Below, piece after piece: positions 8,935 to 19,028 of a stretch of 64,000 bases of DNA. The notes beneath the pieces were generated by a model. It was given only the letters and a program-made list of their open reading frames with translations. It ran no database searches and was not told where the DNA came from. Position 1 is the first letter of the stretch. The number at the start of each line of letters is the position of its first letter. This DNA is from Bolinopsis microptera (taxonomy: Eukaryota; Ctenophora; Tentaculata; Lobata; Bolinopsidae). A program made the translations under genes and the position numbers. The stretch lies in NCBI RefSeq assembly GCF_026151205.1, contig NC_087072.1:8046084-8110083 (forward strand). The letters run 5' to 3'.

Positions 8935-9398
8935 GCTTGAGGTCGACAGCATTGAGTACTGATGAGATTGATGATTTGCTAAAGAATCAGCCAACGTTTA
9001 AAGGAACCTTTCCATGTGACCAAATTCCAAGTTTTGGGGATAATGAATATTCAATCGTAATCAATGTGGATAATTCTACATTGCCTGGATCACATTGGAC
9101 TGCGCTTGTAATTAGAGGGAATAATTGTTATTATCTGGATTCTTTTGGAAGGTTATATGATAATGGTTCCTTCCCTGTAGACTACCGTACAAGTTTGCAA
9201 CGTTTTTGTTTGGGGAAGAAAATAGCTTTCCAGGATCAGGTTTTGCAAGGATTTCATAGTTTGACGTGTGGAGAATACTGTGTATATTTTATCAAGCAGT
9301 TAGAAAAAAGAGTTAAATTTTCAAAAGTTTTTCATGATTTTACCACTAATTTAAGATCTAATGATATCAAAATCATGAAATTATATAATAGAGATTAA
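8931..9398 (+). CDS. Adenain-like cysteine protease (Ulp1-type fold)
   Basis: The 155-residue protein shows the expected catalytic order: His in GSHWTALVI (about residue 60), Asp in YYLDSFG (about residue 77) and Cys in LTCGEYCVYF (about residue 113). In Polintons and adenoviruses this enzyme matures virion proteins. It starts within the major capsid stop (ATGA) and is the last plus-strand gene before the convergent polymerase gene. Confidence 0.9.
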   Translation: MSLRSTALSTDEIDDLLKNQPTFKGTFPCDQIPSFGDNEYSIVINVDNSTLPGSHWTALVIRGNNCYYLDSFGRLYDNGSFPVDYRTSLQRFCLGKKIAFQDQVLQGFHSLTCGEYCVYFIKQLEKRVKFSKVFHDFTTNLRSNDIKIMKLYNRD

Positions 9399-9476
9399 AA
9401 ATTATAATTATATGATTCATGTACTTATTTTGTACTTTGATTTAAATTTGAACTGTTTTACTTTTCCCATGAGTCA

Positions 9477-9482
9477 AATAAA
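9477..9482 (+). terminator. Polyadenylation signal of the plus-strand late genes
   Basis: AATAAA lies 79 bp past the protease stop in the short gap between the convergent protease and polymerase genes. It could serve the whole plus-strand cluster. Confidence 0.45.
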
Positions 9483-9604
9483 CAACCGTTTCATAAACAA
9501 ATTATCAAATAAATTGAATATCTAACATTACAATATATACAAGTTACAAAATCAATTAAAACTAAAAAAAAAGAAAGATTGAACCAAAAATGAAATTTAA
9601 AGCA

Positions 9605-12600
9605 TCAGCCACCTTGCACATTTTTAAAATTTCCATGTGCACGTGTTGATACCCCATCTGACAAAATATATCGTTTGTCATCATATCTTGTTAGTCCAAC
9701 TTTTCTCTGATTTATGGTGAAAATCACATGTTTCTGTGATCGAAAAGTCTTTTGCTCTATAAAGTGATCTTCTGTGTCAGAATCTTCTGTATCAGGATTT
9801 CTCATTGTGTTGAACAAGACTTGTCTATAGAGATCATGGTTCAGTTTTCGGTTACGGACATTGTGTTTCACACCAGCAGCCGTGCTCTTTTGCTTTCCAG
9901 CTCCAGTTAGAATAGAGTAACACTTTGAGCGAAGCCCTAAGATTGAATTTGGTTAATATAACTTATGTTTCTATTGAAATGAATAACAAAGAAATTGAAG
10001 GTTTATGGACTTTTTTAAATTTAACCACTAAACTACAAACAATAACTTGCCTATGAACTCAACGATTGCTACTCCATTAGTTTCGTCTTTGAATTTTCCA
10101 ACTACTGCTCTGTTTGTATCTGAATACAGCGGATGATCTCTAGGATACTTTGAGAAGTCAAAGTGATTCTTTAGCCTCTCCAGGTGTTCCAAGTACAGGT
10201 TCTTGCAGTAAATGTGGTAAAGGAAACTGTCTGTGTCAGTGAAGCATAGTTCCAGTTTGTCAAAGTTGGCTTGCATGACCGTGTAATGAAACTTAAACAT
10301 TAGGAGTTTTGATAACTCCAGCACAGTAAAACCAACATAAATTGGTTTATCAAGCGTCAAATTTGTTTGTGCAAGCTCAACACCTACAAGGCTTTCATTA
10401 AAAATCTGAAAACGCTTAAAAGTAGGTTTGGAGGTCTGCCAAAAATGACCTCTACTGTTGTTTACAAGGACAATTTTGACACGTTTCCGCACATTTTCCA
10501 TGGTTTTACCGAAAAATGCATTATTGAGCAGCTTGTAGTAATCCCTCATAAAGTCATCAGTTGCTTGCTGGCGCAACCTGGTGTTCTCTGCAATGTAGGG
10601 CTGTATCCAGGCTGCTTGGTTGAAACAGATGACCCGGTGTACTTTTACAAGTACAACACCTTGGGAGAGATAAAACTGCAAGTTCCTTAAATGAGTGACA
10701 TATGCCGACTTGGACTGTAGGTTGGGCGCCAATTTGATTGCCTTGAACTTTGGAGCTTTCTTTCTGCGACCTCTGATTTCCCTGAAGACGAGTATTTTAG
10801 AATTGATATATTATAGCCGTGTGTACTGAGTGATGGGAATGAGACAACTCCATGTACCACGTGACTATAATTCTCTAATCTCATTCGTTCTTAGAACTGA
10901 CCACATAATTTTAGGTGTATCAAATATCACAACATTGCCCGTTAATTGGAACATTCTAGTTAGTGTTATATGACTGCAAAATGAGAAAAATGGTTTGTAA
11001 TTACCTGGATTTTGGTGAGATCATGTTCTCAGATATCTCTAGATGTTCAGGACAGAGAGGGTACATATCCGTTTTATCATGTATATTCTCTGGTATTTCC
11101 AAGTCTACCTCAAATATATACCCCTTAGTATCATTTGCATCCAGATCCATTATCATGTCACGTGTCCAGACTGTATCATTATCCCATTTAAAACCGTCAA
11201 CAGGTACTTTCTCACTCATGGCATACCCATAGAGGTTCTGAGATATTACAAATTAGTTTTTAGTTCTGAAACTAATTTAATTAGTTAGTTTAATTCTGAA
11301 ACCATTCATACACAAAAATAGATTTAAAGACCGTTTGAAAATAACAAATATAATGAAACCTACATTGGCATCGATGTATAGTAAGTAAGACTCGGGTAAG
11401 TTGGGGTCAAAGCCAGGAATCCTCGGATTGTTTGCTTTAGCATGTCGATGTGATATGACGCTTACTCCACCTGTCCATATGTTACATTAGCTGTCTTTCT
11501 ATAGAAAGTTAATTATGTATTTTTGGGTTGGGTAAAAAAGATTGATTGTGATACTTAAGTACCAACCTCTGATTCCAAGCTCAATCATTTGTAGCATGTC
11601 AATATCCTTGATAATCTCAAGCTTCCTTCCGGTTAACTTCATACATGCATCAAACGTGAGTGACGGAAGAGAGACATAACAGAGAGCTTCCAGACCCATG
11701 CGAGTCCAGCACATGTTTCTATACTTTTCAAGCACATCCGCCAAAAGCAAAACGTCAGAAATTACATATAAATCATGGAGGTCTCCAAGACACTGTAAGT
11801 TGAATGTAGACCATACTTCCTGTACTAGTACATAATCTTCATCAGACAATGCCTCATCTGTCATGTCATTGTAGAAGCAGCTTTGTGGGGGGAGCCCCTC
11901 ATCAAACTTGGCTGCATCATCAATGTAACTATATGGATAAACTCCTTTTTTAGTGAGCAATTCAAATTTCTGATCGCAACCATCATGTTCAGTATCGATA
12001 AAATCTCTAGTACATTTAAAGTTATCCAGACCACCGTTAGCTAGGTTTTTCGTTAACTTGTCCAAGGATGCACTCAAATGTTGCATAGAGTCGATAAATC
12101 TGGGGAATATTGAGTTTTAGACTGATTTTCATTCCTGACAATAATCAATCTATAATGCTAATTTCAGTTACAAAAGATTAAATCATGCATTTGATCACAA
12201 ACACAGTGAAGCTAGAATTATCTCTGATTCTTTTTGGGAGCATGTATTATCCAACAAAGTATCCTAAACCTGAATTCCTTAGTTGTAACAGATATGTACT
12301 TCTCCATAGAATTAGGAATGATTGTTATATCAGTCAAATCATCAGTTTGTGCTGCTAGAGCCTTAATAATGAGGTGAGAATCGTAACCCTGGAATAATTT
12401 ATTCTTTAAGAACAACTCATTTGACTAATTAGATATTAGCCTTGCATCAAATCCATTAAAGAAGCATCAAATTACATGAATGTGTAACAAACTTACTCGG
12501 AAATTGTGGAAAATGATTGGAAGATGTTTGTCTGTTCTTCTTTCAAAGTTGCATGTAAAATGAGCTGCACCTATATAATCACCTCTGAAAACAGTTTCTG

Positions 12601-15488
12601 TTAATTCCAGAGAATTGTATATTCTATAATCTGAATTTTCATTGCTGAATTAAGAGAATATATTTTTGACAATAAGATAACAAGCGGGAAAGCTTTGAAA
12701 GTATATGTTTGGTGAAAAGATAATTAATTACGTGTAATGGTCATGATCTCTAACCCTTCCGTTATCTTCAGTAAACAGTTCATTGCACAGGTAACAGATT
12801 GTTGAGGCCTTAAATGCACGACGTTGTGCTGTACTGAGCGGCTTCATATCTTCATCAGCATGGATTAAATTTCTGAGACGTTCGTATTCCTCATGCATCA
12901 TGCTGACAAACATCTCAGCAACATTGCCTGCTCCGTTATCACGATGAACCACGATAGGTTGGTTGTAGTCCTCAAATTCAGTCACCACCTTGTATGCAAA
13001 GCCGCATGGACTGTGTTCCTTCAATCGTTGAGTACCCTGAAAACACGATTCGTTCATAAAATCTGCTTCATGTTAATCTACTCCCTAATACATTATTAGT
13101 ATACTAGTTAACATCATGCGTAACATAAAGAAATGGTAACTTAGTCTAACCCCTGAAGGTCCCGTGTTCTGATCGGCAACATCTTTCAGATATGATTCAA
13201 AATCTGAAGAATTTGTAACATTAGACTATTAGAGAACAATAACTGCTTAATTAGAACCACAAGTTTACAGTCTCAATTGACTAGGATCCAACTTACAAGA
13301 ATCTATAATTTTAGGTTTACCCCACTAATGACATGATTTGCAGTTGAATTGAATGATATAATGTACCTGCAACGATGTAAACAGGACATTTCACCATTCT
13401 CCGATACGATTTGAAAAACAGATGATCATCCTCTGGAAACTGTGTGCCTTGCGCACGAAATCTGATACACTTTTCTTGATGTTTAATCAAATTACTCTCC
13501 TTACAAAACCCGTGAAAGCACCTGTCAGATAAAAATCAGTGAGACTTTAACAAATCACTGTAATAATCTCTCATCCAATCTGAAAGTTAGAAAATAAATG
13601 AACTTCTTTAGTAAACTTTTTAGCATGTAACCATTATCAATCCCTCATTAAAATTTAATCTATCGGTAGGGAAAAGTATTGAACTCATAAAAACAAAAGT
13701 AACCTGACACAGTGGTGTTTAAGATTTCGTGTGTTCGGTTTTCTCAGTAAGGCGTTGAGGGACTTAATTAGTACAAAATGTGTGGTGTTTTCGTTGCTAA
13801 TTATCAATGTGTTAACCGTTAGATGTTCAGCATGTGTTGATTTTGAAACATATACAGGGTAAAACGGAGCTGTCTCATTATCCTCGTCATAGCCCACTAC
13901 ATTTATCCTTACTCTGAAGATTTAGTTACAGTTTATTTTTTGTCCGTTAGGTTTTAAAAACTAGAATTGTTGTGATTTGTTCTTCAATTAGCTTTGCTTA
14001 CCTATTCAGTAACTCAAACTTGGGTATCTGTTGTAGTGTTATCGGCCACACTATACCCGTGTCATCAATCTCGTTCTCAAATTGCTTGTAGTATGTTAAA
14101 CGAGATGCATTACCATCATCCTTCGGGTATGGATGTCGAGCTGCTATTGTTACCCACTTTAAACACCTGCAGATTGTTAGATTTATGGTTAGATAGTTTA
14201 AACTCCAAATATTCATCAAACATGATCAAACATGTTCATGTGATAGTTAGCTCTGGTAACCTCACATGAGATGTGAAATTTTGTAACAGCAAGAGAGTAA
14301 TGAAACTATGAAGCGGGAACTAATTATCTTACATGTTGTCGTTGTTCTGGATGTTAAGGAGTGTCTCCCTTCGTTCTTTAATAGCTGCAGGAAGTGGGAT
14401 GTGTCTTCCAAACGCCATGGGATTGTATTTTGTGATGTTTAGGTGAGCATGTGTAAGCCCCTTCAGTATCCAACCAGATCCTGAAATTATGTAACATTTT
14501 AGTTTTATTTGTATTATTTTCACTCTAATCATAATTACCCAAAGCCAGATTCGGATACGATATAAATAATATCATCTATTTGACTCACCGTTCCGTAAAA
14601 ATTCGTCCATCTTTTGAGCTAGGATCTCAATGTGACGGTAGACCTCATCATTGATTTCTGTGGATGGAAGCAGGTTGGAGGCAGGGGAGCTTGTAAAAGA
14701 GAATGTACCATCCTCATTATCGTTTATCGTACGCTCCATTGTAACAACCACACTTAAGTAGAATCTTGCTGAGGTGTAAAACTCTAATTGTAACCTGAGA
14801 AATTAATATTAATAGCCTTAATCTTCATACCGTTCAATAGATGAAAGTAAAGTAAAAGGTTGGAATTTTATTGAAATTCAGTCATATAATTCGAGCATTA
14901 AATTACCCTATGATGTCAGCAAGACGACTAGATTCTTCGTGGAGGGTCTCTACAACAAGTGGTGAGTCTGGACTTGAACAAAACTCAATAATTTTGAATA
15001 AACCATTTGCTGCACTTGTTGTACCAGGAGGATCGTTAACCCTTCTCCTCTTGCCCCGTGAGCTATGACCCTGCTCGTTTTGACATCTGACCTGGTGTAT
15101 ATTCCTAGCTCTACCAGTAGAAAACTTTTCCTCACAGTTTGGGCAGATGAACCTGAGTAAATACAACTCTTGAATAATTGAAAACTTACAAAATTTCGGA
15201 TGATGGTTTAAAATAACTTGCACTAAGGAAAGGACAAATTCGATTTAAATCATGGACTGTAACAGCCTTTAAAATAGTACTAAAAAGAAATATTTTGACT
15301 TCAAGCATTTACCATTTTTTCTGACAGTTCAAAAGATGCTCTGTAAGTTCACTGCCTTCCAAGTTTATTTCCACACAGCACGTTGGACAAAATCGTCCGG
15401 GTCCATGACAAGACGTGAGATGACGGCGATAACGACGATATTCTAGGGTTTTATCACATCTAACACAAGTAATCTGTCGAGTCAACAT
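9605..15488 (-). CDS. Protein-primed family B DNA polymerase, about 16 exons
   Basis: About 1,270 residues. Approximate exons, 5' to 3' on the minus strand: 15488-15313, 15152-14907, 14794-14589, 14480-14333, 14166-14002, 13913-13704, 13521-13367, 13203-13151, 13036-12732, 12584-12497, 12388-12270, 12099-11567, 11470-11360, 11237-11005, 10781-10051, 9936-9605. Limits can be a base or two off; their sum is not an exact multiple of three. Exon 1 encodes a zinc-finger-like pair of CxxC units. Exons 9-10 contain a CYLC plus DHDH block typical of Polinton polymerases. The exonuclease Y-x3-D motif is in exon 12 (YVISDVLLLADV). Exon 15 has polymerase motif B (NAFFGK) and motif C (FTDTDSF). The last intron appears to use a GC donor (G/GCAAGT). 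No stop interrupts any exon. Confidence 0.9.
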
Positions 15489-16191
15489 GATATGTTAAGC
15501 AACAAAGTAGAACTGCCACAACAAGAACTGAATTTTTTCTTAGTTGTACTTGCTTATAAACCAATATATTACGTAACATGAATTAAGAACCTCACTCACA
15601 TGATATCATGTAACTTAACCACATTCATTGGTAGATATATCGATTCTATATTCTAGGGGAGGGGGTGAGCGGTTTGAGTCACAAGTATGACGTTGATTGT
15701 TTATCAGGAAATATTAATTAGATTCTCTTTCATATTAAGAAATTTCTTATACTCCAGAAACGTTCTCACAGTTGTTGTCAAATTTTTATCAGATTAATGA
15801 TACTTTAACGGTTCCTTTAATAAGCACTCATTAAAAACACCGAATTTTTAAGATTATCAATCTGATAAAACTGTAAGAAATTGACGTCAGCTGGTGTTTA
15901 CTGTCCAATTTTTGCAACATTATTTTCCAACTGATAAGTTAGGGCGAGCAGAAATTAAACAAGTTGTCAACCTGGTGTAATTACAGGAAATTTGTCCGTG
16001 AATTTGATCTAAACCATCCAAGTTCCACATCATTATATTGGAACTGATTTAGGTGAGGGCGACCATCTCTTTGCGGCTACCTACAGATCTATGAATAAGG
16101 TTTCCCCCGCACATCTGTCAGATCTATGAATAGGGTTTCCCTCCCGCTCATCTGTCAGATCTAAGGTTTTCACGCTCGCTGTGGGTATTTG
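15489..16191. other. Intergenic region between polymerase and right zinc-ribbon gene, with short repeats
   Basis: No gene was recognised. Bases about 16085-16170 hold three imperfect copies of a unit containing CAGATCTATGAATA-GGTTTCCC and CATCTGTCAGATCTA. These lie just upstream of the TATA box of the right-end gene and could be regulatory repeats. The region must also hold the polymerase promoter on the minus strand. Confidence 0.5.
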
Positions 16192-16199
16192 TATAAATA
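16192..16199 (+). promoter_or_regulatory. TATA box of the right zinc-ribbon gene
   Basis: TATAAATA lies about 97 bp before the ATG at 16289 and directly after the short repeats. Confidence 0.45.
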
Positions 16200-16288
16200 C
16201 AACAACTTGTTTGTAAATTAATTAGTTCCGTTTACAATCTCAGTTTTCCTCAGACCTCATCTTAGTTTTACCATCTCAATTTCTCACC

Positions 16289-17120
16289 ATGTCTGCTCTC
16301 TACGGCCGTCTGGTCCAGGTTGAACCAATCGATGCTTATCTTAAGATTAAAATAGTTGTTCAAGTTCCATTTGAGCTAAAAACTCACTCGTTTAATGTTT
16401 GGGCGAAAGACATCAAAAGGACGGCCAGGAGGCTAATGGGAAAAAATGTAAGTACTATTTTCGTTCAGATAATTTTTCTTAATCACAGATAATTTTTCTT
16501 AATTGTGATTGATGACATATTCATTGGTCTCTATATCATCTTCACTTTAGATCTGTTACTTTACCAGTTTGTAAATTAAGTTTACTACTATTGTTAAACG
16601 TTACTTTATTTTTCTCAAACACTCATTGATCATGTCTACCCTTTATGGACGTCTTGTTAAGCTCAAACCGGTCGATTTATATTTAAGAATCAAGATTGCC
16701 ATTCGAACTCAAAATTCGATATTTTCTCAGGTGGAGGCAAGTTATGTTCTGAATGGAATCTATAAGAACATAAAGTCGCTGAGAGAACACGAGACTTATC
16801 AATGCCCCCGTTGTCACTCAACGCTACCTCTTTTGGATGCGCAAAGCATGTGCCTGGAGTGTCCAACACTCTCTGATGATGAGATTCCACAAATGCTATC
16901 TCAAACGGCCGTAACCATCACCTCAGTATCCCAAAAAAAACTGAAGTATAGCAAGGGAGTGTCGTTCACGGCCAAATTTGGCTCTGTGACCATCCAGTCA
17001 GAAATGATTTTTGAAAGGTCCTCTCTCTATGATGAGGTAATACTTTTTGAGGAGGGCCTTTCAAAAGTCATTTCTGGCTGGATGGAAGGGGGGACCATCG
17101 AACTTTTAAGTATCGACTAA
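16289..17120 (+). CDS. Polinton zinc-ribbon, OB-fold-like protein (right copy), two exons
   Basis: Exon 1 is 16289-16447 (donor AAT/GTAAGT) and exon 2 is 16731-17120 (acceptor TTCTCAG/GTG), in frame and giving 182 residues. The junction is supported by the left copy at 763-1356, whose continuous sequence has the FN[IV]W block followed by the ribbon in the same order. The zinc ribbon is CPRC followed by CLEC. The C-terminal block ends SGWMEGG. The RPA-like ssDNA-binding role is inference. It is transcribed outward, toward the right end. Confidence 0.68.
16632..16730 (+). other. Duplicated or alternative first exon of the right zinc-ribbon gene
   Basis: Starting at its own ATG, this segment encodes MSTLYGRLVKLKPVDLYLRI, clearly a copy of the exon 1 start MSALYGRLVQVEPIDAYLKI. 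It reads straight into exon 2, so a transcript starting here would make a shorter protein without the FNVW block. It could be a second promoter/exon or a partial duplication. Confidence 0.6.
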
Positions 17121-17990
17121 TGTCTAATATTGATTATTATTTATTTATTTCGCTTTTTAAATTAGTGTGTTTTAATTGTACAGTAATAAATTACAAATCG
17201 AATCATTATAAATATCATACGAGGTTCAAATAACAGTCATGTCAAATGATGCTAAAATTTAACACGTTACGAATAATGAAGATTAAACATCACCTTATTT
17301 TTTGAACGGTCACGTGATTATCTTACTTGTGAATTCATAATTGGTTTAGGATCGAGAGGACGGTGCAGATGTACGTTTCTCGTTGGTTAAACATGGTTCA
17401 TGCTACATGTGTTTATGTCATGTGACCCTGAATGGATAAACTTGACGGCAAAACGTCATTAATTAATTTGTTACGTGACCTAGAGTTTCAAATAACATTC
17501 ATGTCACATGATGCTAAAGTTAAACACGTGACGGTGTCACATGATGCTAAAGTTAAACACATGGCGGGTAATCAAGTGACAGAACTGTTTGACACACCGT
17601 TTAATCAGACTTTAGATCCTTTAGTCGGGATTATTAATTTATTCATCATGACGTTCTGACGGGTAATCAAGTGACTCCTGTCACGTGATCTCGAGGTTCA
17701 AATAACATTCATGTCACATGATGCTTAAGCTAAACACGTGACCGGTAATCAAGTAACAGGAACCTGCTTGGCAACCGTTTAATCAGACTTTAGATCCTTT
17801 AGTCGGGATTATTGATTGATTCATCATGACGTTCTGACTCCTTATTGGTCAATTATCTTGTCACGTGACCTTGACATTTAATTAACGAGCTTGTCACGTG
17901 GTTACATGACATGTGATCTGTCACGTGACCCTTGTGACGTGCTGTCACGTGACCTGAGGGCGTGCTGTGAGTGGCTGGGGGCTACTTGAT
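17121..17990. repeat. Polinton right terminal repeat region, CACGTG-rich
   Basis: Bases about 17476-17588 pair with the window's left edge. A second, diverged copy of the same unit lies at about 17653-17765, and both are followed by the same block (GACTTTAGATCCTTTAGTCG). Palindromic CACGTG cores occur repeatedly through about 17955. No gene. Confidence 0.8.
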
Positions 17991-18018
17991 GACTGGCCTT
18001 CACAATTTCCCATCTACT

Positions 18019-18661
18019 ATGGGTTCCCATGCTGAGTATTGGGGCGTGCATTGTGTTTGTGGAGTCTATTCTGGTACAGTTCTACATAGAAGAATACAAT
18101 AAGACCATTGATTGGGGCGGGAAAGTGATAGGAATAGGATCATCAATCTATACAATCTCCACATTTGTTACAGGGCCCATTGGAGTGCGATTTCGTGCCC
18201 TACAGTATTTATACCTAATTTGTGGCCTGGCCGGTGTGGGCTTTCTGCTACTGTTTCTTGGGCCACTCATCTCAGTCCCTAATGTAGCAGACATCACTGT
18301 ATCTGCAGTTGCTTTTGCTGCAATTCTAGTGTGTAGTAGCGCAATTCAGTTTGCCTCTCTATCATATACTGCTCAGATACTGAGTAGAAGTGCTGTGACG
18401 GATGTGGCCATGTCAACTGCTATGAATGTTTGGAACATGGGGTATAATGCAGGTGCTGTTCTGGGACCAATCGTTGCTTTGAATCTTCATAGGCTTTCCT
18501 TCTTGGAAGACTACAAAACAGTTTTTGCGATAGGAACTCCTTTCTTTATTTTCTCAAGTTTAACTGTTCTCATAAAACTACTTCATCAGAAATTTGGCCA
18601 GGAAACTAAATACCCACATAGTGATTCAGGGGAAAATTCTATCAATCATGATGATAAATGA
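18019..18661 (+). pseudogene. 5'-truncated inverted copy of the MFS transporter gene
   Basis: An open frame from 18029 encodes the last 210 residues of the 449-residue MFS transporter at 21596-22945, differing at about eight positions. Homology to that gene begins at about 18019, immediately right of the Polinton end, so the first 240 codons are missing here. They may have been deleted, never duplicated, or lie left of the window beyond the Polinton. Six predicted transmembrane segments remain. Alone it is probably non-functional. Confidence 0.85.
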
Positions 18662-19028
18662 TTATTGTTTGTAAAGAACAAACAAGAAGACCAAAACTAC
18701 ACGGGTATGGGTAACCAGACCAGACTGGGACCAATATATTGACACTGAAAGCTGCAAGCTTATTTCCGACTTTTTCACTACTATGGAATAAAAATGTCTA
18801 TGTTACAATTGCTGATGTAATTTCATTTTTGTTATGGCTTCCTTTTATTACATATGATTATGGAGTTTGTTAATCCATTATATCTATAAAATAGTTTTCA
18901 AATTTCAATCTGTTTTTCATTTCGTTTATCTTGCATGATTCATCAGAATCAAGTCAAAAACAATAACAGCATGAATTATCTTATAAGCTAATGTTCAGAG
19001 TATAAAATGCCCGGGTCCATACATATGC
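18019..19028 (+). repeat. Left arm of a 1-kb inverted duplication
   Basis: This arm is the reverse complement of about 21228-22226 and includes the MFS 3' half plus about 370 bp of 3' flank ending near GCCCGGGTCCATACATA. The spacer between the arms is about 2.2 kb. Confidence 0.85.

Larger units (their letters stand above)
1..17990. mobile_element. Polinton/Maverick DNA transposon (polintovirus-like), left end outside window
   Basis: The span carries the diagnostic Polinton set: protein-primed family B polymerase, retroviral-type integrase, FtsK/HerA ATPase, adenain-like protease, double jelly-roll major capsid and minor capsid. Terminal inverted repeats are visible: bases 1-113 match the reverse complement of about 17476-17588. 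The right flank continues with further copies of the same CACGTG-rich repeat to about 17990, so the left end should lie several hundred bases outside the window and the 6-bp target duplication cannot be checked. All recognisable core genes are open, with introns at consensus splice sites, so the copy looks recent. The exact right end is uncertain. Confidence 0.93.

Noticed and set aside
10367-10690. 107-codon plus-strand frame
   Set aside because: It is antisense to the large polymerase exon that carries motifs B and C.
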